From the NCBI RefSeq assembly GCF_004791025.1, contig NZ_SRUO01000001.1, positions 186,001 through 250,000 on the forward strand: a stretch of DNA of 64,000 nucleotides. The letters are read 5' to 3'. The notes below the pieces were generated by a model, which had not been told where the DNA came from, ran no database searches, and worked only from the letters and a program-made list of their open reading frames with translations. Origin of the DNA: Mesorhizobium sp. M4B.F.Ca.ET.203.01.1.1 (GTDB lineage Bacteria > Pseudomonadota > Alphaproteobacteria > Rhizobiales > Rhizobiaceae). Made by a program: the position numbers and the translations under genes. Shown here in pieces: positions 31,646-41,798 of the stretch; within the stretch, counting starts at the first letter, position 1; every line of letters starts with the position of its first letter.

Positions 31646-31810
31646 ATGGGTAGCCGCAAGCTGTTTTCCGCCATCGGCGACATCTTCACCACCTTCGGCA
31701 GTGCCGTTGCCGCGTCGCGGTCCGTCGAAGCCGGACGCAGGCCGCGCGCCAGCGATCTGCGCAAGCTCGGCATGGACCCGGCCGCCTTCGGCAGGATGGG
31801 CCGCTTCTGA
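31646..31810 (+). CDS. Small basic hypothetical protein
   Basis: A 54-residue frame starts at an ATG with GAAAGG about 9 bases ahead. It encodes a hydrophobic-amphipathic N-terminal half (KLFSAIGDIFTTFGSAVAAS) and a basic C-terminal half (RRPRASDLRKLGMDPAAFGRM). The second part resembles the short conserved tail seen in DUF1127-like rhizobial small proteins, but the resemblance is too short to call. It is flanked by the divergent rimP leader and the convergent trmB. Function is unknown. Confidence 0.6.
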   Translation: MGSRKLFSAIGDIFTTFGSAVAASRSVEAGRRPRASDLRKLGMDPAAFGRMGRF

Positions 31811-31864
31811 AAGATCGGGCGCTTCTGAAGCCCGCCTGGCGCGGTTAACCGTATCGCGCCGGGC

Positions 31865-32566
31865 CTACGTCCTGACGAAAGTCAGATAGGCGGGCCGGCG
31901 GCCCTCACGCAGCGCCTTGGCCTCATAGCGCGTGCCCGGCCAGCCATCATAAGGCCGATGCCAGTCTGCCGCTTCGCGCGCCTGCCATGCAAAGGCGCCG
32001 TGCGCCCGGCAATGCAAAAGCGTCCAGTTCACATAAGTGTCGATGTCGGAGGCGAAGCGGAATTTTCCGCCCGGCTTCAGCACATGGGCGAAACGGTCGA
32101 GATTGACCGGACCGACGAAGCGTCGCTTCCAGTGCTTCTTCTTCGGCCAGGGATCGGGATAGAGCAGGTCGATGCCGTCGAGCGAAGCCGGCGGCAGCCA
32201 GTCGAGCAGCCGCGTGGCGTCGTCGTCATGAACCCTGAGATTGGCCAGCGGCTTTTCCCGTACCGCCATCATCAGCTTGGCCATGCCGTTGACGAAGGGC
32301 TCGACGCCGATGAAGCCGGTCTGCGGAGCCGCCGTCGCGCGATGCAGCAGGTGCTCGCCGCCGCCGAAACCGATCTCGAGTTGGACGGCGGAAACGTCGG
32401 CGGCAAACAGCGTCCGCAATTCGGCCGGCGGCGCGGCCGCCAGATCAAGCCTGTAAGTCTGAAACCCGCTTTCCAGCGCCGCGGCCTGCTGCGGACGGAT
32501 GGTCTTGCCGCGCCGGCGACCGAAAAAAGCTTCGGTCGCGCGGCTCGGTCTGTCTTTTGGATCCAT
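31865..32566 (-). CDS. trmB: tRNA (guanine-N7-)-methyltransferase
   Basis: Methylates G46 of tRNA. The 233-residue protein has the SAM loop [11 protein letters not shown] and the family signature [18 protein letters not shown]. It ends with [18 protein letters not shown]. It follows metK by 20 bases on the minus strand, at the end of the tsaB-metK-trmB run. Confidence 0.96.
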   Translation of the reverse strand: MDPKDRPSRATEAFFGRRRGKTIRPQQAAALESGFQTYRLDLAAAPPAELRTLFAADVSAVQLEIGFGGGEHLLHRATAAPQTGFIGVEPFVNGMAKLMMAVREKPLANLRVHDDDATRLLDWLPPASLDGIDLLYPDPWPKKKHWKRRFVGPVNLDRFAHVLKPGGKFRFASDIDTYVNWTLLHCRAHGAFAWQAREAADWHRPYDGWPGTRYEAKALREGRRPAYLTFVRT

Positions 32567-32586
32567 GGACAGGTCTGCAGTCGCCG

Positions 32587-33852
32587 TCAGGCGGCGACCG
32601 CATCCTTCAGCGCCTTGGCGAGATCGGTCTTCTCCCAGGAGAAGGAACCGTCGCGGCCGGCCTTGCGGCCGAAATGACCATAGGACGAGGTTTTCGCGTA
32701 GATCGGCCGGTTGAGGTCGAGGTGACGGCGGATGCCGGATGGCGACAGGTCCATGACCGAGCGCAGCGCATCCTCCAGCCTCGCCTCGTCGACCTTGCCG
32801 GTGCCGTGCAGGTCGACATAGACCGACAGCGGCTGGGCGACGCCGATGGCGTAGGACAGCTGGATGGTGCAGCGGTCGGCGAGCTTGGCGGCGACGACGT
32901 TCTTGGCGAGGTAGCGCGCCGCATAGGCTGCCGAGCGGTCGACCTTGGTGGTGTCCTTGCCGGAGAAGGCGCCGCCGCCATGCGGCGCAGCGCCACCATA
33001 GGTGTCGACGATGATCTTGCGCCCGGTGAGGCCGGCGTCACCATCCGGACCGCCGATGACGAACTTGCCGGTCGGATTGATGTACCAGTTGCAGTCCTCG
33101 GCGATCTTGAGATCGCCCAAGGCCTCGCGGATATAGGGCTCGACGACCTTGCGGACCTTCTTGGAATCCCAGGTCGCATCGAGATGCTGGGTCGACAGCA
33201 CGATCTGCGTCGCTTCCGCGGCCTTGCCGTCGACATAGCGCACGGTGACCTGGCTCTTGGCGTCCGGCCCGAGCTTGCCGGCATCGCCGTCGCCTTCATG
33301 GCGCGCGGCGGCCAGGAGTTCGAGTATCTTGTGGCTGTAGTAGATCGGCGCCGGCATCAGGTCCGGCGTCTCGCGGCAGGCGTAGCCGAACATGATGCCC
33401 TGGTCGCCGGCACCTTCCTCGCCCTGGCGGTCGGCGGCGCTGTCGACGCCCTGGCCGATGTCGGGCGACTGGCCGTGCAGCAGAACATCGATCTTCGCCG
33501 TCTTCCAGTGGAAGCCGGCCTGCTCGTAGCCGATCTCGCGGATCGCCTTGCGGGCAACCGACTTGAACTTCGCCGGATTGACGACCGGATGACCGGCAGC
33601 GTCCTTGAGGATGTTGCCGGCCTTGTCTTTCTTCAGCAGCGTCTCTGGAACCCGGACCTCGCCGGCGATGACGACGCGGTTGGTCGTCGCCAGGGTCTCG
33701 CAAGCGACACGGACTTTCCACGGGTCCATGCCGGTCTTCTTGGCCTCGCGATAGACCAGATCGACGATTTCGTCGGAGATACGGTCGCAAACCTTGTCGG
33801 GATGGCCCTCGGCAACGGATTCCGAGGTGAAGAAGTAGTTCAGCCGCGTCAC
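32587..33852 (-). CDS. metK: S-adenosylmethionine synthetase
   Basis: Makes SAM from methionine and ATP. A GTG start at 33852, with GAGGGG 8-12 bases upstream, gives 421 residues and the family N-terminus [19 protein letters not shown]. The signatures [12 protein letters not shown] and GGGAFSGKD are both present. An open in-frame extension to 34011 runs through a hairpin and is unlikely to be translated. It lies between praR and trmB. I see no recognisable SAM riboswitch in the 171 bases upstream. Confidence 0.97.
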   Translation of the reverse strand: MTRLNYFFTSESVAEGHPDKVCDRISDEIVDLVYREAKKTGMDPWKVRVACETLATTNRVVIAGEVRVPETLLKKDKAGNILKDAAGHPVVNPAKFKSVARKAIREIGYEQAGFHWKTAKIDVLLHGQSPDIGQGVDSAADRQGEEGAGDQGIMFGYACRETPDLMPAPIYYSHKILELLAAARHEGDGDAGKLGPDAKSQVTVRYVDGKAAEATQIVLSTQHLDATWDSKKVRKVVEPYIREALGDLKIAEDCNWYINPTGKFVIGGPDGDAGLTGRKIIVDTYGGAAPHGGGAFSGKDTTKVDRSAAYAARYLAKNVVAAKLADRCTIQLSYAIGVAQPLSVYVDLHGTGKVDEARLEDALRSVMDLSPSGIRRHLDLNRPIYAKTSSYGHFGRKAGRDGSFSWEKTDLAKALKDAVAA

Positions 33853-33975
33853 GGGTGTCCCCTCTTGAAGAAAGATCGGCAGGTTGCCGATTTTTGGCGC
33901 GCCACGTGTTAGCGGTGCCGGGCGCCGCTCGTCAAGCGCTGCCGCGGTTCCGGCATGAATGTGAGCACAGTTTGT

Positions 33976-34014
33976 CTTGTGCCACCACCAGCGGGGCGCC
34001 GCCGGTGGCACAAG
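33976..34014 (-). terminator. Long hairpin between praR and metK
   Basis: CTTGTGCCACC and GGTGGCACAAG form an 11-base perfect outer stem with further GC pairing inside. It lies 10 bases after the praR stop. No T-run follows. It may end praR transcripts or act in the metK leader. Confidence 0.55.
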
Positions 34015-34023
34015 TCCCCTGGA

Positions 34024-34443
34024 TCAGTCGGCGTCGTCGGTAGAAAGCGATTTCACCAGATCAATGATCCTGCGACGCACCTTGACGTCGGCAATCTTGA
34101 CGAAGGCGCGGTTGAGCTGAAGCCCTTCCGGACTGCCGCAGAACTCGACGGCGAATGCCATCGACGGGTCTTCGGCGAATCCTCGGTTGCCCACGGCCTC
34201 CTGACCCGGGGCATCCTCGAAAAAGAAGGCTACGGGCACGCTGAGGATGGACGCTATGGCCTGCAAACGGCTGGCGCCGACCCGGTTCGTGCCTTTCTCG
34301 TACTTCTGGATCTGTTGAAACGTGATGCCGAGATTCTCACCCAGCTTCTCCTGGCTCATTCCAAGCATATTGCGCCGAAGCCTGATGCGACTTCCGACAT
34401 GGATGTCGATCGGATTCGGTTTTTTCTTATTTTCTTCTGTCAT
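34024..34443 (-). CDS. praR: PraR-like HTH (Cro/CI) transcriptional regulator
   Basis: The 139-residue protein has an XRE-type helix-turn-helix at about residues 17-70 (RIRLRRNMLGMSQEKLGENLGI, then FQQIQKYEKGTNRVGASRL). A short C-terminal region specific to rhizobial PraR follows, ending RRRIIDLVKSLS. In Rhizobium leguminosarum PraR represses quorum-sensing regulators and biofilm genes. The position between lnt and metK matches other rhizobia. The symbol is by resemblance and context. Confidence 0.8.
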   Translation of the reverse strand: MTEENKKKPNPIDIHVGSRIRLRRNMLGMSQEKLGENLGITFQQIQKYEKGTNRVGASRLQAIASILSVPVAFFFEDAPGQEAVGNRGFAEDPSMAFAVEFCGSPEGLQLNRAFVKIADVKVRRRIIDLVKSLSTDDAD

Positions 34444-34582
34444 TTTCTCCTCGCCGAATTTTTCCGGCTTTTTCTATTTTTTCTTGCCCAAACGAAGCCG
34501 GAGCCAACTGCCCCAACAGAACCTCCAACCGACTTCGAGAAATTTCAGGCGCTTACAGTATGAGTTTCTAATGTGTCGGCTG

Positions 34583-36175
34583 TCAATTCACCCGTAGCCG
34601 TAGCCTTACATTCGATAGGAGTGCTCCCAGCGCGAACAGGAACATGATCATCAATCCGTTAATTCGCCGCTGGCGGGCGGAAATGAGGGCGCGCCCAGAA
34701 ATCGGCACATGCGCATCGATTGCGCCGCGCGCATTGACGGCGAGCGCGTCGACAATACGGCCGCGCGGATCGACAATGGCGGAAATGCCATTGTTAGCCG
34801 CACGCAACAAAGGCAATCCATTCTCCACCGCGCGAATCTGGGCCTGCCTGAAGTGCTGGTATGGGCCCGGCGTATCACCGAACCACGCATCGTTCGTGAC
34901 GTTCACAATAAGCTGAGCTGACGTTGCGTCAACTGCCACAAGGTCGGGGAAGATGACCTCGTAGCAAATGAAGGGGAGCGCGCGGACGCCATCCGGCAAT
35001 ACGATCGGATGGCGCTCGTTGCCGGGCGCGAAATTCATCGGGCCGGCGACCAGCTGCTCGACCCCGAAGCGGTCGAAAACGTCGGCGAAAGGCAGATATT
35101 CGCCGAACGGCACCAGATGGATCTTGTCGACGGCGTCGGCGATCTCGCCCTTGTCGTTGATCGCCACCACGGAATTGTAATAGCGGCTGCCGGCGCCTGC
35201 CGCCGAGCCGCCCTCCTCGCGGACGACGCCGGCGATCAGCATCTGGCCTTCGCCGAGCATGTCGCCCAGCGCCGTCAGCGCGTCCGGGCGCTCGGTGAAC
35301 AGGAACGGCACCGAGGTCTCCGGCCACAGGATCAGCTGCGGCCTGGCATGGCCGGGTTCCGGCGCCTTGCCCGACAGGCCGAGCAAGGTGGCGAAGATGC
35401 GGTCGCGAACCGAAGCGTCCCATTTTTCGCTGAGGTCGACGTCCGGCTGGACGATGCGGACATCGACCGAACGGGTCGCCGGCTCGAGCGGAGCGGCAAG
35501 CCTGACATAGCCGAAGCCGACATGGGCGGCGACGAGGATGCCGAGCAGCGCGAAGCCCAGGCGAAGCTGGCGCCGCGCAGCGACCAGCGCGGGCAGCGAA
35601 AAGACGAAGACGGCGAGCGCGTTCATGCCGATCATGCCGGTCACGGACACACTCTGCATCAGCAGGGGAACCGGCATCGCCGCATAGCCGACGGCGTTCC
35701 AGGGGAAGCCGGTGAACAGGAAATCGCGCAGCCATTCCGCCAGGCCGAAGCCGAAGGCCAGTGCCGCGATGCGGCCGATGCCGTTGCTCCACAACAGCCG
35801 CGCCACGACCGTGGCGAAACCGTAGAAGAAGGCGAGCCCGAAGGGGATGCCGACCACCGCGAAGGGCAAGGCCCAGGCGAAGCTGTCGGCCTCGACAAGC
35901 AGCGCCTGGCCGATCCACCACAGGCCGGCGAGAAAATAGCCGAAGCCGAACCACCAGCCGATGGCGAAGGACGGCTTCAGCCGCCTCAGCCAGCCGTCGG
36001 AAGCCTCGCCGGTGGCGCCGTCGAGCAGCCAGACCAGCAGCGGGAACGAGATGAAGCAGACGGCGAAGAAATCATAGGGCGCCTGGGCGAGGACCGCCAG
36101 CGCTCCGGCGAGAAACGCCACCAGCGCCCGCCGCCACCCCCAGAGCAGAATTATCCGGCCGGCCAGGCGCTGCAT
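34583..36175 (-). CDS. lnt: Apolipoprotein N-acyltransferase
   Basis: Inner-membrane enzyme that adds the third acyl chain to lipoproteins. The 530-residue protein has about six N-terminal helices, then a periplasmic nitrilase-fold domain. The catalytic triad is visible as E286 (WPETSVPF), K351 ([14 protein letters not shown]) and C404 ([10 protein letters not shown]). A last helix lies at the C-terminus. It would act on lipoproteins such as the two RND adaptors at 52-54 kb. Confidence 0.96.
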   Translation of the reverse strand: MQRLAGRIILLWGWRRALVAFLAGALAVLAQAPYDFFAVCFISFPLLVWLLDGATGEASDGWLRRLKPSFAIGWWFGFGYFLAGLWWIGQALLVEADSFAWALPFAVVGIPFGLAFFYGFATVVARLLWSNGIGRIAALAFGFGLAEWLRDFLFTGFPWNAVGYAAMPVPLLMQSVSVTGMIGMNALAVFVFSLPALVAARRQLRLGFALLGILVAAHVGFGYVRLAAPLEPATRSVDVRIVQPDVDLSEKWDASVRDRIFATLLGLSGKAPEPGHARPQLILWPETSVPFLFTERPDALTALGDMLGEGQMLIAGVVREEGGSAAGAGSRYYNSVVAINDKGEIADAVDKIHLVPFGEYLPFADVFDRFGVEQLVAGPMNFAPGNERHPIVLPDGVRALPFICYEVIFPDLVAVDATSAQLIVNVTNDAWFGDTPGPYQHFRQAQIRAVENGLPLLRAANNGISAIVDPRGRIVDALAVNARGAIDAHVPISGRALISARQRRINGLMIMFLFALGALLSNVRLRLRVN

Positions 36176-36260
36176 TGAGGCTTCCGAGTCGCGCGAATCA
36201 CGGCAAAAGATTTATCAGGCCGCGGTCCGCGCTCCAAACATCGATAAGCGCAATCTGATG

Positions 36261-36731
36261 TTATCGGTGCCAGCCCTCGATGCTGAGGCCGCTCAGCCGC
36301 TCAGCCTCCTCGCGCGGCACCGCGCGCAAGGTCTGCGTGAAGGTCCAGACATGGCCTTCGGGGTCGCGGGCGCGGTATTGCCGTTCGCCATAGAACTGGT
36401 CGGTCGGTTCCTGGATGATCTCGGCCCCGGCCAGCCGCGCCTGCTCGCAATGGGCGTCGAGCCCGTCCTTCAGCCGGATATAGACAGACTGGGTGTTGCG
36501 GCCACCGACGGAAGCGGGGCTGGCGACATGGTCGGCCCACTCTGAATCGACGACGATGTAGCCGTCGCCGAAGCGCATTTCGGAATGGACGAGGCGGCCC
36601 TCGGCATCGCTGACGACCATGCTCGGCTCGAAACCGAAGGCCGCTTCAAGCCAGGTCAAAGCCGCACGCGGGTCCTTATAGAATATGCCGGACCCAAGGA
36701 CGGCATGCTTGAACGGATCCTCGGCCGTCAT
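36261..36731 (-). CDS. VOC family (glyoxalase/bleomycin-resistance fold) protein
   Basis: From the ATG at 36731 it is 156 residues, single-domain, with PHNB-like features. Its blocks are GIFYKDPRAALTWLEAAFGF, MRFGDGYIVVDSEW, IQEPTDQFYGERQYRARDPEGH and VWTFTQTLR. The substrate is unknown. It lies between corC (10 bases upstream) and lnt, two genes that are neighbours in many bacteria, so it looks inserted into a conserved run. Confidence 0.85.
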   Translation of the reverse strand: MTAEDPFKHAVLGSGIFYKDPRAALTWLEAAFGFEPSMVVSDAEGRLVHSEMRFGDGYIVVDSEWADHVASPASVGGRNTQSVYIRLKDGLDAHCEQARLAGAEIIQEPTDQFYGERQYRARDPEGHVWTFTQTLRAVPREEAERLSGLSIEGWHR

Positions 36732-36741
36732 CAGGCGGGTT

Positions 36742-37815
36742 TCAGGCCTGCTCGGTGCGGGCGGCGCGGCGGCGGCGCTCGCCCTTCTGGACCTGCACGA
36801 TGCGCACGCGCTTGACGCGGCGCGGATCGGCGTCGAGGACATGGAACTCGAAGCCGGGTATGGCCTGCACCACCTCGCCGCGGGCCGGCACGCGGCCGAG
36901 CGTGTTGAAGATCATGCCGCCGATGGTGTCGACATATTCGCCATGCTCACCGGCGGTGAAATCCTCGCCGATCATCTTGGCGACCTCGTCGATCTCGGCC
37001 TTGCCGTCGACGATGAAGTTGCCCTCGCCGGACTGGGTGATCATCGGCTCATCGTCGTCATGCTCGTCCTCGATGTCGCCGACCACCATCTCGACGATGT
37101 CTTCCAGCGAGGCGAGGCCGTCGGTGCCGCCATATTCGTCGATGACCAAGGCCATCTGGGTGCGCGTCGTCTGCATGCGGCCCATCAGGTCGGAGGCAAG
37201 CATGGAGGGCGGCACGAACAGCACCGGGCGGATCAGGTTGAGGTCGCCGATGGTGCGGGCGAGATCGACCTGGGCGAGGTCGAGAAGCGCCGCGGCCGGC
37301 GTCTTGCGGCTGGTGCGACCCTTCTTGACGCGGGCAACCTTGGTGATGTGGGCGAGCACGTCGCGGATGTGGACCATGCCGCGCGGATCGTCCAGCGTCT
37401 CGGAGTAGACCGGCATGCGGGAATGACCGGACTGCTCGAACAGACCGAGCAGATCGCCCAGCGTCGTCGTGATCTCGACCGCCTCGATGTCGGCGCGCGG
37501 CACCATGACGTCCTCGACGCGGACTTCACGCAGCCGCAGGATGTTGTTGAGCATGGCGCGCTCGCCGGGGGAGAAGGCGCCGGCATCGCTCGCCGTTTCG
37601 GCAAGCGCGCCGGCGATCTCCTCGCGCAGGCTGGTGCCGTTGCGCTGCCTGAACAGGCCGAGCACGCGATCGAACAGGGAAGGACCGGCAGGCGATGGCT
37701 CGCTGGCGATGCTGCCGGTCGTGGTACTCGGACTCGAGCCCTCTTCCGTCTTTTCGGAAGGCTTGGCCGCACTGCCGGCGTCGGGGCGGGCGGCAGTCTC
37801 TGGTTTGTCGTTCAT
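36742..37815 (-). CDS. CBS-domain CorC/HlyC-type protein
   Basis: The 357-residue protein has a low-complexity acidic N-terminus to about 45. A pair of CBS domains follows (VEDVMVPRADIEAVEI and LFVPPSMLASDLMGRM). The C-terminal CorC_HlyC transporter-associated domain ends in a basic tail (KGERRRRAAR). It has no transmembrane segment. E. coli CorC affects Mg2+ efflux and is encoded by the ybeX gene beside ybeY, as here. The name hemolysin in databases is historical. Confidence 0.9.
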   Translation of the reverse strand: MNDKPETAARPDAGSAAKPSEKTEEGSSPSTTTGSIASEPSPAGPSLFDRVLGLFRQRNGTSLREEIAGALAETASDAGAFSPGERAMLNNILRLREVRVEDVMVPRADIEAVEITTTLGDLLGLFEQSGHSRMPVYSETLDDPRGMVHIRDVLAHITKVARVKKGRTSRKTPAAALLDLAQVDLARTIGDLNLIRPVLFVPPSMLASDLMGRMQTTRTQMALVIDEYGGTDGLASLEDIVEMVVGDIEDEHDDDEPMITQSGEGNFIVDGKAEIDEVAKMIGEDFTAGEHGEYVDTIGGMIFNTLGRVPARGEVVQAIPGFEFHVLDADPRRVKRVRIVQVQKGERRRRAARTEQA

Positions 37816-37842
37816 CGTCGTCCGGTCAATTGGTCTTTTTAG

Positions 37843-38340
37843 TTACGCGTAGGGATCGGGAATGGCAAGCCTTGCGAGCGCCGCGCGCTCGATCGCTTCC
37901 ATCTCCTCGGCCTCGGCGTCGGTCTCGTGATCGTGGCCCAGAAGATGCAGCAGGCCATGGATGACGAGATGGGTGATATGGTTCGCCAGCGGCTTGTCTT
38001 CCAGTGCCGCTTCCCGCGCGACCGTCTCGGCGGCGAGCACGATATCGCCCAGCATCGGCGGCAGCGGAGCGCCCTTCGGGAACGGAAAAGCCGGGAAAGA
38101 CAAAACGTTGGTCGGCTTGTCCTTGCCGCGCCAGCCGGCGTTCAGCGTGCGGATGTGGGCGTCGTCGGAAAAGACGATGCTGAGCTCGGAAGCGCCGTCG
38201 ACGCCGGTTTCGGCAAAGGCGGCAGCCACGGCGCGATCGACCAGGCGCGTCAGCCCCGCCTCGTCGGGCCAATCGCCAGCCTCAATCGAAATATCGATGT
38301 CGACGGGCAGGCCGCCGCCTGGTTTCCTGTCTTCAGCCAT
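37843..38340 (-). CDS. ybeY: Endoribonuclease YbeY
   Basis: Zinc-dependent single-strand RNase in 16S rRNA maturation and ribosome quality control. The 165-residue protein has the metal motif [11 protein letters not shown] near residues 130-140, and [10 protein letters not shown], the family core. It lies between phoH and corC as in most proteobacteria. Confidence 0.96.
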   Translation of the reverse strand: MAEDRKPGGGLPVDIDISIEAGDWPDEAGLTRLVDRAVAAAFAETGVDGASELSIVFSDDAHIRTLNAGWRGKDKPTNVLSFPAFPFPKGAPLPPMLGDIVLAAETVAREAALEDKPLANHITHLVIHGLLHLLGHDHETDAEAEEMEAIERAALARLAIPDPYA

Positions 38341-38352
38341 GCGGCTTTTTCG

Positions 38353-39402
38353 TCAGCTTTCCGCGCCCAGGCCCCTGGCCAGCTTGCCGTCGCGGTCATA
38401 GGCCTTGACGATCTCGGCGACCAGCGGATGCCTGACGACGTCGCCCTCGTTGAAGCGCACCGTCACCATGCCGGTGACGCCGTCGAGGATGCGAAGCGCC
38501 TCGACCAGGCCGGACTTGGTGTTCGGCGGCAGGTCGATCTGGGTCGGATCGCCGGTGACGATCATGCGCGAATTCTCGCCGAGACGGGTGAGGAACATCT
38601 TCATCTGCATCGGCGTCGTGTTCTGCGCTTCGTCGAGGATGACGGCGGCGTGCGCCAGCGTGCGGCCGCGCATGAAGGCCAGCGGCGCGATCTCAATCAC
38701 TTCGGCCGCGATCGCCCGCTCGACCTTGTCGGCCGGCATCATGTCGTAAAGCGCGTCGTAGAGCGGCCGCAGATATGGATCGACCTTCTCCTTCATGTCG
38801 CCGGGCAGGAAGCCCAGCCGCTCGCCGGCCTCGACCGCCGGCCGCGACAGCACGATGCGCTCGACCATGCCGCGTTCGAGCAGCATCGCGGCATGCGCCA
38901 CCGCCAGATAGGTCTTGCCGGTGCCGGCCGGGCCGATGCCGAAGACGAGCTCGGAGCGCTCCAGCGCCCGCATATAGGCGTCCTGGTTGAGCGAGCGGGC
39001 GTAGATGGTCTTCTTGCGCGTCGCTATCTGGGCGGCGGACATCTTGCCCTTGCGCTCCAGCGTCGGCAGCGTCAGCTGGTCGTCGGCGGCGATCGCCATG
39101 CGCACGGCGCCGTCGACGTCGGACTGGCCGATGTCGACGCCCTTCTGGAGGATGCCGTAGAGGTTGTCGAGGGCGCGGCGCGCCTGCTCGGCGGCCGAGG
39201 CCGAGCCCTTGATCGTCAGCTGGTTGCCGCGCGAGCGGATGTCGACGCCGAGCTTCTGCTCGAGCCGCGCCAGGTTCTCGTCGAACTGGCCATACAGGGC
39301 GCTGGCAAGCTTGTTGTTGTCGAAGGTCAGAACGATGTGCGCCATGTCGGAAGCCCCGGATGCCTGGTTCGGGGGCAGGTTCTTCAGTTCAGCAGCGCTC
39401 AA
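38353..39402 (-). CDS. ybeZ: PhoH-like ATPase (YbeZ)
   Basis: The 349-residue P-loop protein has Walker A GPAGTGKTYLAVA and Walker B ILDEAQNTTPMQMKMFLTR. GDPTQIDLP (sensor) and RSLNQDAYMRALE-like PhoH signatures are also present. It is a YbeY partner thought to act as an RNA helicase. A later in-frame Met at residue 20 (MAHIVLTFD) is an alternative start. It follows miaB by 75 bases. Confidence 0.93.
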   Translation of the reverse strand: MSAAELKNLPPNQASGASDMAHIVLTFDNNKLASALYGQFDENLARLEQKLGVDIRSRGNQLTIKGSASAAEQARRALDNLYGILQKGVDIGQSDVDGAVRMAIAADDQLTLPTLERKGKMSAAQIATRKKTIYARSLNQDAYMRALERSELVFGIGPAGTGKTYLAVAHAAMLLERGMVERIVLSRPAVEAGERLGFLPGDMKEKVDPYLRPLYDALYDMMPADKVERAIAAEVIEIAPLAFMRGRTLAHAAVILDEAQNTTPMQMKMFLTRLGENSRMIVTGDPTQIDLPPNTKSGLVEALRILDGVTGMVTVRFNEGDVVRHPLVAEIVKAYDRDGKLARGLGAES

Positions 39403-39477
39403 CCGTCTCTCCTCATCTGCCGAGGCTTGTGGCTATGCATGTCGTTGTCCCAACGGGCACAATTCCAGCGACATGCA

Positions 39478-40884
39478 TCAGGCCAACTCGGCGAACAGGC
39501 TATTGTAGCCCGTCCTTGTGATTCGTACCTCGATAATGTCACCGATTTCGCCGGCCTTTTCATCAACAATAACGGGCTGCAGCCAGGGCGAACGGCCGAC
39601 CTTCTGGCCAGCCTGGCGGCCGGGCTTCTCGATCAGCGTGCCGATGGTCCTGCCGACCAGGCTGGCGCCGAAATCCTGCTGTTGCTTCAGGAGCAGGGCC
39701 TGCAGGCGCTGCAGGCGATCGTCCTTGACCGCTTCCGGCACGTGATCGGGCATTTCGGCCCCTGGAGTGCCCGGACGCGGCGAATATTTGAACGAGAAGG
39801 CCGAGGCATAGTCGACCTCGCGCACCAGCTGCATGGTCGCCTCGAAATCGGCTTCCGTCTCGCCGGGGAAGCCGACGATGAAATCGCCGGACATGGCGAT
39901 ATCGCCGCGCGCGGCGCGAATGCGATCGATCAGCGCCAGATAGTCGCGCGCCGTATGCCTGCGGTTCATCGCCTTCAGGATGCGGTCGGGGCCCGACTGC
40001 ACCGGCAGATGCAGATAGGGCATCAGCGCCGGCAGGTCGCGATGGGCAGCGATCAATTCGTCATCCATGTCGCGCGGGTGGCTGGTGGTATAGCGCAGCC
40101 GCGCCAGGCCAGGGATCTCGGCCAGCCTGAACAGCAGGCGGCCCAGCCCCCATTCCTCGCCCTTTTCGCCCTCACCGTGCCAGGCATTGACGTTCTGGCC
40201 GAGCAGCGTCACCTCGCGCACGCCGGCCTCGGCCAGGCGTTCGGCCTCGGCAACGATCTGCGCCACCGGTCGCGAGACTTCGGAGCCGCGCGTATAGGGC
40301 ACGACGCAGAAGGTGCAAAACTTGTCGCAGCCTTCCTGGACGGTGAGAAAGGCGGTGACGCCGCGCCTGGCGACCTCGGCGCGCTTCGGCTGCGGCAGAT
40401 GCTCGAACTTGTCCTCGACGGCGTAGTCGGTCTCGACGATCTTCTCGCCGCCGCGCACCCTTGCCAGCACGTCGGGAAGCCGGTGATAGGTCTGCGGGCC
40501 GATGACCAGGTCGACGGCCGGCGCGCGGCGGATGATCTCGGCGCCTTCGGCCTGCGCGACGCAGCCGGCGACGCCGATCAGCAGCTCGCGGCCGGTGCCG
40601 GCCCGTTCGGCCTTCATGTCGCGGATGCGGCCAAGCTCGGAATAGACCTTTTCCGCCGCCTTTTCGCGGATATGGCAGGTGTTGAGCAGCACCAGGTCGG
40701 CATCATCGACCATATCGGTCGCGACATAGCCGTCGGCCGCCAGCGCATCGGTCATGCGCTGCGAGTCGTAGACGTTCATCTGGCAGCCATAGGTCTTGAC
40801 GAAGACCTTCTTCGCCGCCGGAGCGGCAGCCAGGCTGTCGGCAGCGATGCCGATCTCGTTGCGTTCTGTCGTGTTCAGGTCCAT
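39478..40884 (-). CDS. miaB: tRNA-2-methylthio-N6-dimethylallyladenosine synthase
   Basis: Radical SAM methylthiotransferase acting on i6A37 of tRNA. From the ATG at 40884 it is 468 residues. The N-terminal cluster cysteines are C34 (TYGCQMN), C70 (NTCHIREKA) and C108 (AGCVAQ). The radical SAM motif CDKFCTFC is at 186-193. A C-terminal TRAM domain starts near [12 protein letters not shown]. An upstream Met at 40914 would add ten residues. Confidence 0.96.
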   Translation of the reverse strand: MDLNTTERNEIGIAADSLAAAPAAKKVFVKTYGCQMNVYDSQRMTDALAADGYVATDMVDDADLVLLNTCHIREKAAEKVYSELGRIRDMKAERAGTGRELLIGVAGCVAQAEGAEIIRRAPAVDLVIGPQTYHRLPDVLARVRGGEKIVETDYAVEDKFEHLPQPKRAEVARRGVTAFLTVQEGCDKFCTFCVVPYTRGSEVSRPVAQIVAEAERLAEAGVREVTLLGQNVNAWHGEGEKGEEWGLGRLLFRLAEIPGLARLRYTTSHPRDMDDELIAAHRDLPALMPYLHLPVQSGPDRILKAMNRRHTARDYLALIDRIRAARGDIAMSGDFIVGFPGETEADFEATMQLVREVDYASAFSFKYSPRPGTPGAEMPDHVPEAVKDDRLQRLQALLLKQQQDFGASLVGRTIGTLIEKPGRQAGQKVGRSPWLQPVIVDEKAGEIGDIIEVRITRTGYNSLFAELA

Positions 40885-40968
40885 CGGGCGGCTTCTAACG
40901 CCTTTCAGTGACAAAAAACAGACGATTCTGCGCCCTTGCGCCGTGCCCCGAGCGCGCGAAGGGTCGCG

Positions 40969-41769
40969 TCAGCGGCTCGGGCGCGGCTCGGCAAGCGCCG
41001 CCTGCACCATCTCGCGCACCCGGCTTTCCATCAGCCTTGCCGTCTCCTTGCGGTTCGAGCCCTTGGAGAAGGCAATCGGCTCGCCGAAATGCAGCTCGAC
41101 ATCGAGCGCGCCTTCGGCGAGCAGCACCTTGAGATGCGGCATCAGGTCCTCGTCACCGATCCAGGCGGCGATCGGCCGGTGGCGGCGGCCGAGCGGCACG
41201 CCATGCAGCCTGGTGTAGACGATCGCCACCGGCTGGATGAACACTTGCTCGGTCGCCCCTTCCGAAATCGCCATCGAGGCGGCGCCGAACAGCGTGCTCT
41301 TGAAGGGCAAAAGCAGGTTGCCGTCGCCGGTCGAGCCTTCGGCGAACAGTACCATGGCGTCGCCATTGGCCATGCGCCCGGCGATCTCGCTGGCCTGGTC
41401 GCCCGAGCTGCGCTTGCGCTCGCGCTCGATGAAGACGGTGCGCTGCAGCTTCGACAGCATGCCGATCATCGGCCAGTTCGCCATGTCGGCGCGGGCGATG
41501 AACTTCACGTCGACCCTGGAGCCGAGCACCATGATGTCGGTCCAGGAGATGTGGTTGGACGCGACCAGCAAGGGGCGCCTGGCCGACAGCGCGCCCTTGA
41601 CGTGGATGCGCAGGCCGAGCGCCCTGGCGATCATCCGGTGCCAGATCTTGAGGATGAAGGTTTCCGGCCACAGCCCGGTCTTCATCGACAGGATCTGCAG
41701 CGGCACCAAGACCAGCGAGCCGGCGACGACCAGAGCAAGCGCCAGGAAAATCCGTAATTTCTTGATCAT
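40969..41769 (-). CDS. plsC: 1-acyl-sn-glycerol-3-phosphate acyltransferase
   Basis: Makes phosphatidic acid in phospholipid synthesis. The 266-residue protein has an N-terminal membrane helix (LRIFLALALVVAGSLVLVP). The catalytic HX4D is H73-D78 (SNHISWTD), and the acceptor-binding motif is FAEGSTGDGN, in place of the classic EGTR. It lies between rimI and miaB. Ornithine-lipid O-acyltransferase (OlsA-like) activity is a possible alternative in rhizobia. Confidence 0.88.
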   Translation of the reverse strand: MIKKLRIFLALALVVAGSLVLVPLQILSMKTGLWPETFILKIWHRMIARALGLRIHVKGALSARRPLLVASNHISWTDIMVLGSRVDVKFIARADMANWPMIGMLSKLQRTVFIERERKRSSGDQASEIAGRMANGDAMVLFAEGSTGDGNLLLPFKSTLFGAASMAISEGATEQVFIQPVAIVYTRLHGVPLGRRHRPIAAWIGDEDLMPHLKVLLAEGALDVELHFGEPIAFSKGSNRKETARLMESRVREMVQAALAEPRPSR

Positions 41770-41798
41770 CAGCGCGCAGGCCCTGTCCCGGCGTGTCG

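Noticed and set aside
33853..34023. A SAM riboswitch ahead of metK
   Set aside because: I looked for SAM-II, SAM/SAH and related layouts and saw only one long hairpin, with no pseudoknot-like arrangement I could support.
37927..40911. A 994-codon open frame on the plus strand, opposite ybeY, phoH and miaB
   Set aside because: Antisense shadow of three well-supported genes. Its translation is low-complexity, rich in Asp/His/Arg/Gly and without domains, as expected in high-GC DNA.
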